Positions 14,980 through 17,517 of a stretch of DNA of 17,517 nucleotides are shown one piece after another; the first letter of the stretch is position 1; every line of letters starts with the position of its first letter. This stretch comes from JANYHF01 sp031367715 (GTDB lineage: Bacteria; Pseudomonadota; Alphaproteobacteria; Rhizobiales; Hyphomicrobiaceae). The position numbers and the translations under genes were made by a program. The notes beneath the pieces are model-generated. The model made no database searches. It saw only the letters and a list, made by a program, of their open reading frames with translations, and was not told the DNA's origin. The DNA is taken from the NCBI GenBank assembly GCA_031367715.1, contig JANLQJ010000235.1, positions 1 through 17,517 of the forward strand, read 5' to 3'.

Positions 14980-16044
14980 GTGACCGGCTCGACCGGCGCT
15001 CAGCTGGAGCGCGCCAACTACCAGCCCGGAGCCTGCCCCGCGAAGGCCGGGGGCCAGCAGTTCCCGGCGCTGACGCAGTCCAAAGGCTACATCGGCGAAA
15101 AGTTCGACCCCGAAACCGGCTTGCAATACCTGCACGCCCGGTACTACGATCCCGTGCTCGGCCGCTTCATGACCCCCGACACGTTCGATCCGACGACACT
15201 AGGCGTCGGCACCAACCGCTATGCGTATTGCTCCGACGATCCCGTCAACTGTAGCGATCCGAGCGGGCATGAGCCGCCACTTGGTGGGCTCAGTCCTGCG
15301 GATCGCGACAATGCTTACGGCAGCGGCGATGGCATGACAGGCTGCGGTAGCTGCCACTCGGATGCGGCCAATGGGGGCCCTGCATCAGGCGGCAGTCCAG
15401 AGGGAACCGCGGCCAGGAACGGCGACTCCGTCGGCGGTAGTGGTGGTCACTATGCGGACTTGGCGGGCACACATGACGTAACTGGTGTATCGGTCGGCGA
15501 CGCTCTAGGGCCGGCCGAGCATCTCAACGCTTCCGAAGGGATCACCAGCGCCGTCAACGCCATCGCCAGCTCCGATTGGGCTCAGGGTTTGGCAAGCTGG
15601 CTCGATCGGAACGTAGTACCCGGATTGTCGAGAGTAGAGGACACGGCCTCCCCAATCGTCAATAGTCAAACGTTCCAGTTCGCAGCCAACGCGGCGTTGA
15701 TCGCAGCTACGGACGGAGCAAGTGAGTTTGCGATAGCAGCCGGAAATAGAATTTTTTTGGCGAGAGCTTTGGCAAGTGAAGCTCAAATGGGTGAAGCAGC
15801 TAGCGGCCTTGGCGTGGTCATCGCGGGACCTGGAGGAAGGGTAATATTTGGCGATGCAACAAGAATTGCGGAGACGTATGGTGGGCAAGCGAGTCAATGG
15901 GCAAAAATGACGAGTAGTCCGTTCACAGGTATTGATGGGCTATCGTTCGAAACTCACTGGGTTCAAAATATCCAAACTGGAATGCAGGTTGAACACAAGA
16001 CTAGGGCCCTGAATTCGCTGATAAACGGAATGCCGATCCCTTAG
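14980..16044 (+). CDS. Orphan Rhs core C-terminus fused to a unique toxin-like tip
   Basis: An open frame of 354 residues. Residues 1-96 are the end of an Rhs core: KGYIGEKFDPETGLQYLHARYYDPVLGRF, then the DPSG boundary motif at 93-96. Beyond it residues 97-354 form a unique tip: a Gly/Ser-rich linker, a small hydrophobic segment (about 245-256) and a last 90 residues of lower GC with YGGQASQWAKM, FETHWVQN (H326) and VEHKTR (H339, K340). This architecture is that of polymorphic toxin C-termini, usually nucleases or other enzymes injected into competitors. I cannot assign the catalytic family. The core carries eight extra codons (GACPAKAG) from an in-frame palindrome. The GTG at 14980 has no ribosome-binding site, so this is probably an orphan reservoir module that may not be translated from here. 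A potential immunity gene follows. Confidence 0.7.
   Translation: MTGSTGAQLERANYQPGACPAKAGGQQFPALTQSKGYIGEKFDPETGLQYLHARYYDPVLGRFMTPDTFDPTTLGVGTNRYAYCSDDPVNCSDPSGHEPPLGGLSPADRDNAYGSGDGMTGCGSCHSDAANGGPASGGSPEGTAARNGDSVGGSGGHYADLAGTHDVTGVSVGDALGPAEHLNASEGITSAVNAIASSDWAQGLASWLDRNVVPGLSRVEDTASPIVNSQTFQFAANAALIAATDGASEFAIAAGNRIFLARALASEAQMGEAASGLGVVIAGPGGRVIFGDATRIAETYGGQASQWAKMTSSPFTGIDGLSFETHWVQNIQTGMQVEHKTRALNSLINGMPIP
15036..15052. repeat. REP-like palindrome in Rhs core, copy 1 (type II, one base lost)
   Basis: CCCCGCGAAGGCCGGGG is the copy-1 version of the GAAG-loop palindrome. One G is missing relative to copy 2, which happens to keep the Rhs frame open through this site and adds the residues GACPAKAG. 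Confidence 0.6.
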
Positions 16045-16104
16045 TCCCAGGCAAAATGGCTATGGAAAAGAAACACGAGACATGATCTAAGAGGTATTTT
16101 TGCA

Positions 16105-16437
16105 ATGAGAGATGATGAAAAGGACCGTGTTGCCTGGAATGCAATTCAGTATGTTGCCAAACGCATTTTGTCTGGGGAAATCGACCTTGCTAATGGAGCC
16201 AAAGAGATTTGCGCGCTTCGTTTGAATGTTGGCGAGTCTGCCAACGAAGTGTTTTATGCATTTCGAGCACTCGAATCAGATTTGGACCGGTTCCCGGTTG
16301 GCAAAACACGACAGACGTGGGATAGCACTGCGCTTGCGATACTGGACGCTGAACGAGGCAAAATTCTTGAACGGATGTCTCCGAGTATCAAGGAATCTTG
16401 CATGGATATTTTGAAGCGGTTTCCAGAAATAAATTGA
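16105..16437 (+). CDS. Probable immunity protein for the upstream Rhs tip
   Basis: The 110-residue soluble protein (starting MRDDEKDRVAWNAIQYVAKR) has GAGG 10 nt before its ATG. It starts 60 bp after the toxin-tip stop, the position where Rhs immunity genes lie. It is mostly helical and acidic, with the pattern CALRLNVGESANEVFYAFRALESDLDRFPVGKTRQTW. The ESDLDRFPVGKTRQTW part resembles a widespread family of small bacterial proteins that carry an SETD-x-LPVG-x-R motif and are often found beside toxins. Its GC content is well below the housekeeping genes, matching the tip and pointing to joint transfer. Function is inferred mainly from position. Ordinary cytoplasmic proteins of this family exist outside toxin loci, so the immunity role is not certain. 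Confidence 0.6.
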   Translation: MRDDEKDRVAWNAIQYVAKRILSGEIDLANGAKEICALRLNVGESANEVFYAFRALESDLDRFPVGKTRQTWDSTALAILDAERGKILERMSPSIKESCMDILKRFPEIN

Positions 16438-16560
16438 GTCGTCGCCGTGGCTAGGTTGGTCGGCGCCCTCACCACGCCCCTACCACCTCCGGCAGCCGCC
16501 GCTTCACCTATGACGCGAACGGCAACTCGCTCTCGGAAGACACGCGCTGGTTCACCGTAG

Positions 16561-16580
16561 CCGGCCCCGTTGAAGGCCGG
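16561..16580. repeat. Degenerate REP-like palindrome in Rhs copy 2
   Basis: CCGGCC, an 8-nt loop CCGTTGAA, and GGCCGG form a short hairpin. It resembles the CCCCGGCGAAGGCCGGGG element with three changes and sits exactly where the Rhs frame from 16482 stops, replacing the expected core sequence. Confidence 0.45.
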
Positions 16581-16788
16581 TGACGGTGAGAACCGGGCGA
16601 CCGGCGTCGCCGGCGGCGTCTACTCCTACGGCCCTGACGGTTCGCGGCTGAAGAAGACCACTACGACCGCCTCGACGCTCTATCTCGGCGACGACATAGA
16701 ACTCGCCGGCGGCGTCTGGACCAAGTACCTGACGGCCGAGGCGAAGCGGGTCGGGTCCGTCACCACCTGGATGCCCAGTCTGCTTCGC

Positions 16789-16804
16789 GCCTCCGCGCGG
16801 GGGC
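16789..16804. repeat. Palindrome inserted in Rhs core, copy 2 (type I)
   Basis: Same GCCTCCGC / GCGGGGGC dyad as at 14940-14955, at the homologous site of copy 2, again breaking the frame between VTTWM and GDHLSSVR. Confidence 0.6.
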
Positions 16805-16884
16805 GACCATCTCTCCAGCGTCCGCCTGGTGACCGGCTCGACCGGCGCTCAGCTGGAGCGCGCCAACTACCAGCCCGGAGCCTG

Positions 16885-16902
16885 CCCCGGCGAAGGCCGG
16901 GG
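16885..16902. repeat. REP-like palindrome in Rhs core, copy 2 (type II)
   Basis: CCCCGGC-GAAG-GCCGGGG is a perfect 7-bp stem with a GAAG loop, inserted between the codons for RANYQP and GQQFPAL or their remnants. Its 16-nt core is identical to the intergenic element at 17419-17436. Confidence 0.65.
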
Positions 16903-17115
16903 GCCAGCAGTTCCCGGCGCTGACGCAGTCCAAGGGCTACATCGGCGAAAAGTTCGACCTCGAAACCGGCTTGCAATACCTGCATGCCCGGTTCTACGAT
17001 CCCGTGCTCGGCCGGTTCATGACCCCCGACACGTTCGACCCGACCGCGCCGGGCGTCGGCACCAACCGGTACGCATGCTGCTCCGACGATCCGGTCAATT
17101 GCAGCGATCCGAGTG

Positions 17116-17267
17116 CAGCAATTCTCGATGTGGGGCACGGCGTCTGAAGCGAAGGGGCGAGACGTGTCTCGCCCGTGGTGCAACAGCCGCTGCGTGTGCC
17201 GCGTGGCGAGACGGGCGACACAAGTGTCGCCCGATTTGGTGTCCTGCCCCCGCATTGAGAACTGCTG
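17116..17267. mobile_element. 152-bp MITE inserted in the Rhs copy 2 tip
   Basis: The left end CAGCAATTCTCGATGTGGGG and the complement of the right end CAGCAGTTCTCAATGCGGGG match at 17 of 20 positions. The element is flanked by a 9-bp direct repeat ATCCGAGTG (17107-17115 and 17268-17276), a target-site duplication. Removing the element and one repeat restores the Rhs reading DPSGHEPPLG seen uninterrupted in copy 1. It encodes no transposase. Inside are two perfect hairpins: GGGCGAGAC-GT-GTCTCGCCC (17155-17174) and GGGCGACAC-AA-GTGTCGCCC (17213-17232). The length, terminal repeats and duplication are those of a non-autonomous DDE-transposon derivative; the parent IS is not in the window. Confidence 0.88.
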
Positions 17268-17380
17268 ATCCGAGTGGGCATGAGCCGCCCCTTGGCTCAT
17301 TGAGTCCAGCTGATCGCGACGCGGCCTACTCCGGCGATGGCGGCTGTGGACGCAATCTTCTGTGTGGTTTTGACCACTAG

Positions 17381-17517
17381 TGTTCTGACTCATTCAAATG
17401 GTTTCCGATTTTTCGTCATCCCGGCGAAGGCCGGGACCTGTCCAACCATCGGGACCTGCAGCAGTTGGCAATTCGGAAACAGTGCTTTGAAACAGAGGCT
17501 TACCGCGTACGTCCTGA
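17381..17517. other. Right-end interval without a recognisable gene
   Basis: Apart from the REP-like palindrome at 17415-17438, I see no supported coding region, terminator or RNA gene between the second Rhs tip stop and the window edge. Confidence 0.5.
17415..17438. repeat. Intergenic REP-like repeat, GTCATCCCGGC-GAAG-GCCGGGACC type
   Basis: TCCCGGC (419-425), a GAAG loop and GCCGGGA (430-436) form a perfect 7-bp stem preceded by GTCA. This is a well-known style of dispersed palindromic repeat in alphaproteobacteria. It shares a 16-nt exact core with the insertion inside Rhs copy 2. Confidence 0.7.

Larger units (their letters stand above)
14921..15265 (+). repeat. Rhs-core direct repeat, copy A
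   Basis: This stretch matches 16771-17115 with only about two dozen differences by eye, including single-base indels near 14929 and 15040. It encodes the conserved end of the Rhs core. The two copies lie 1.85 kb apart in direct orientation and flank the toxin-tip/immunity unit, so recombination between them could delete or swap that unit. Confidence 0.85.
16771..17115 (+). repeat. Rhs-core direct repeat, copy B
   Basis: Second copy of the repeat at 14921-15265, in the same orientation. It shares both internal palindromic insertions with copy A (16789-16804 and 16885-16902), so the insertions predate the duplication or spread by gene conversion. Confidence 0.85.
16470..17380 (+). pseudogene. 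Degraded Rhs core, copy 2, with short tip and MITE insertion
   Basis: Rhs peptides appear in several frames: TTSGSRRFTYDANGNSLSED from 16482 (stop at 16581), GVYSYGPDGSRLKK from about 16615 to VTTWM at 16773, GDHLSSVRLVTG from 16802, and FPALTQSKGYIGEKF from 16911 to a stop at 17145. The last frame is cut by a MITE at 17116-17267; beyond it the tip resumes as GHEPPLGSLSPADRDAAYSGDG and stops at 17380. Positions 16771-17115 are nearly identical to 14921-15265 of copy 1. Copy 2 retains one nucleotide lost from the palindrome in copy 1, which throws it out of frame. The tip after the core is only about 35 residues, without a recognisable toxin domain. No intact product is expected. Confidence 0.75.

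Noticed and set aside
14453..14983. Apparent gene starting inside the 3' end of the ABC ATPase and running into Rhs sequence
   Set aside because: Only its last part from about 14807 is Rhs-derived; the start is a chance extension of that frame back through the ATPase gene.
17155..17232. The two hairpins in the MITE as transcription terminators
   Set aside because: Neither is followed by a T-run, and both are inside an element whose ends and target duplication explain the structure as a transposon.
16829..17380. Apparent 183-codon frame through Rhs copy 2
   Set aside because: After residue 20 it is the wrong frame of the Rhs core; only its two ends (QLERANYQPG and GHEPPLG) are real Rhs peptide, joined by frameshift and by MITE sequence.

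Overview
The window reads as a high-GC alphaproteobacterial chromosome segment, most likely Rhodospirillales-like. The support is gene order and protein flavour (xthA, erpA, dgt, argS, SPOR protein, nagZ, scpA, scpB); no rRNA or other marker is present to name the genus. No tRNA, rRNA or CRISPR array was seen.

Layout. Positions 1-411 hold the 5' part of a minus-strand gene for a repetitive Ig-like-domain surface or secreted protein, cut by the window edge. A gene-free stretch (412-771) with palindromes and REP-like repeats follows. Next come exodeoxyribonuclease III (minus), a small three-helix membrane protein (plus), the Fe-S carrier ErpA (minus) and then a plus-strand housekeeping series: dGTP triphosphohydrolase, ArgRS, a SPOR-domain membrane protein, a terminator, and the beta-N-acetylglucosaminidase NagZ. 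ScpA, ScpB and an ABC ATPase continue the series further right. The series joins nucleotide pool control, translation, peptidoglycan recognition and recycling, and chromosome segregation (the ScpAB partners of SMC).

A compact four-gene minus-strand unit (8890-11593) interrupts the series between nagZ and scpA. It encodes a Tat-exported metallophosphoesterase, a periplasmic cupredoxin, an ECF sigma factor and its membrane anti-sigma factor. A plausible ECF-type promoter (GGAATAA, 16 nt, GTCTCTC) lies upstream, which suggests an autoregulated envelope-stress module.

From about 14.7 kb to the end the window is an accessory Rhs (polymorphic toxin) graveyard. It holds two degraded copies of an Rhs core C-terminus. 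The first is fused to a lower-GC C-terminal tip with a candidate immunity gene just downstream. The second has a very short tip and is split by a 152-bp MITE with 20-bp terminal inverted repeats and a 9-bp target duplication. Both Rhs copies carry small palindromic (REP-like) insertions at the same sites, and one of these repeat families also occurs in the intergenic DNA at the right end. The toxin-tip/immunity pair and the palindromes accumulating inside rhs are the least ordinary parts of the window.
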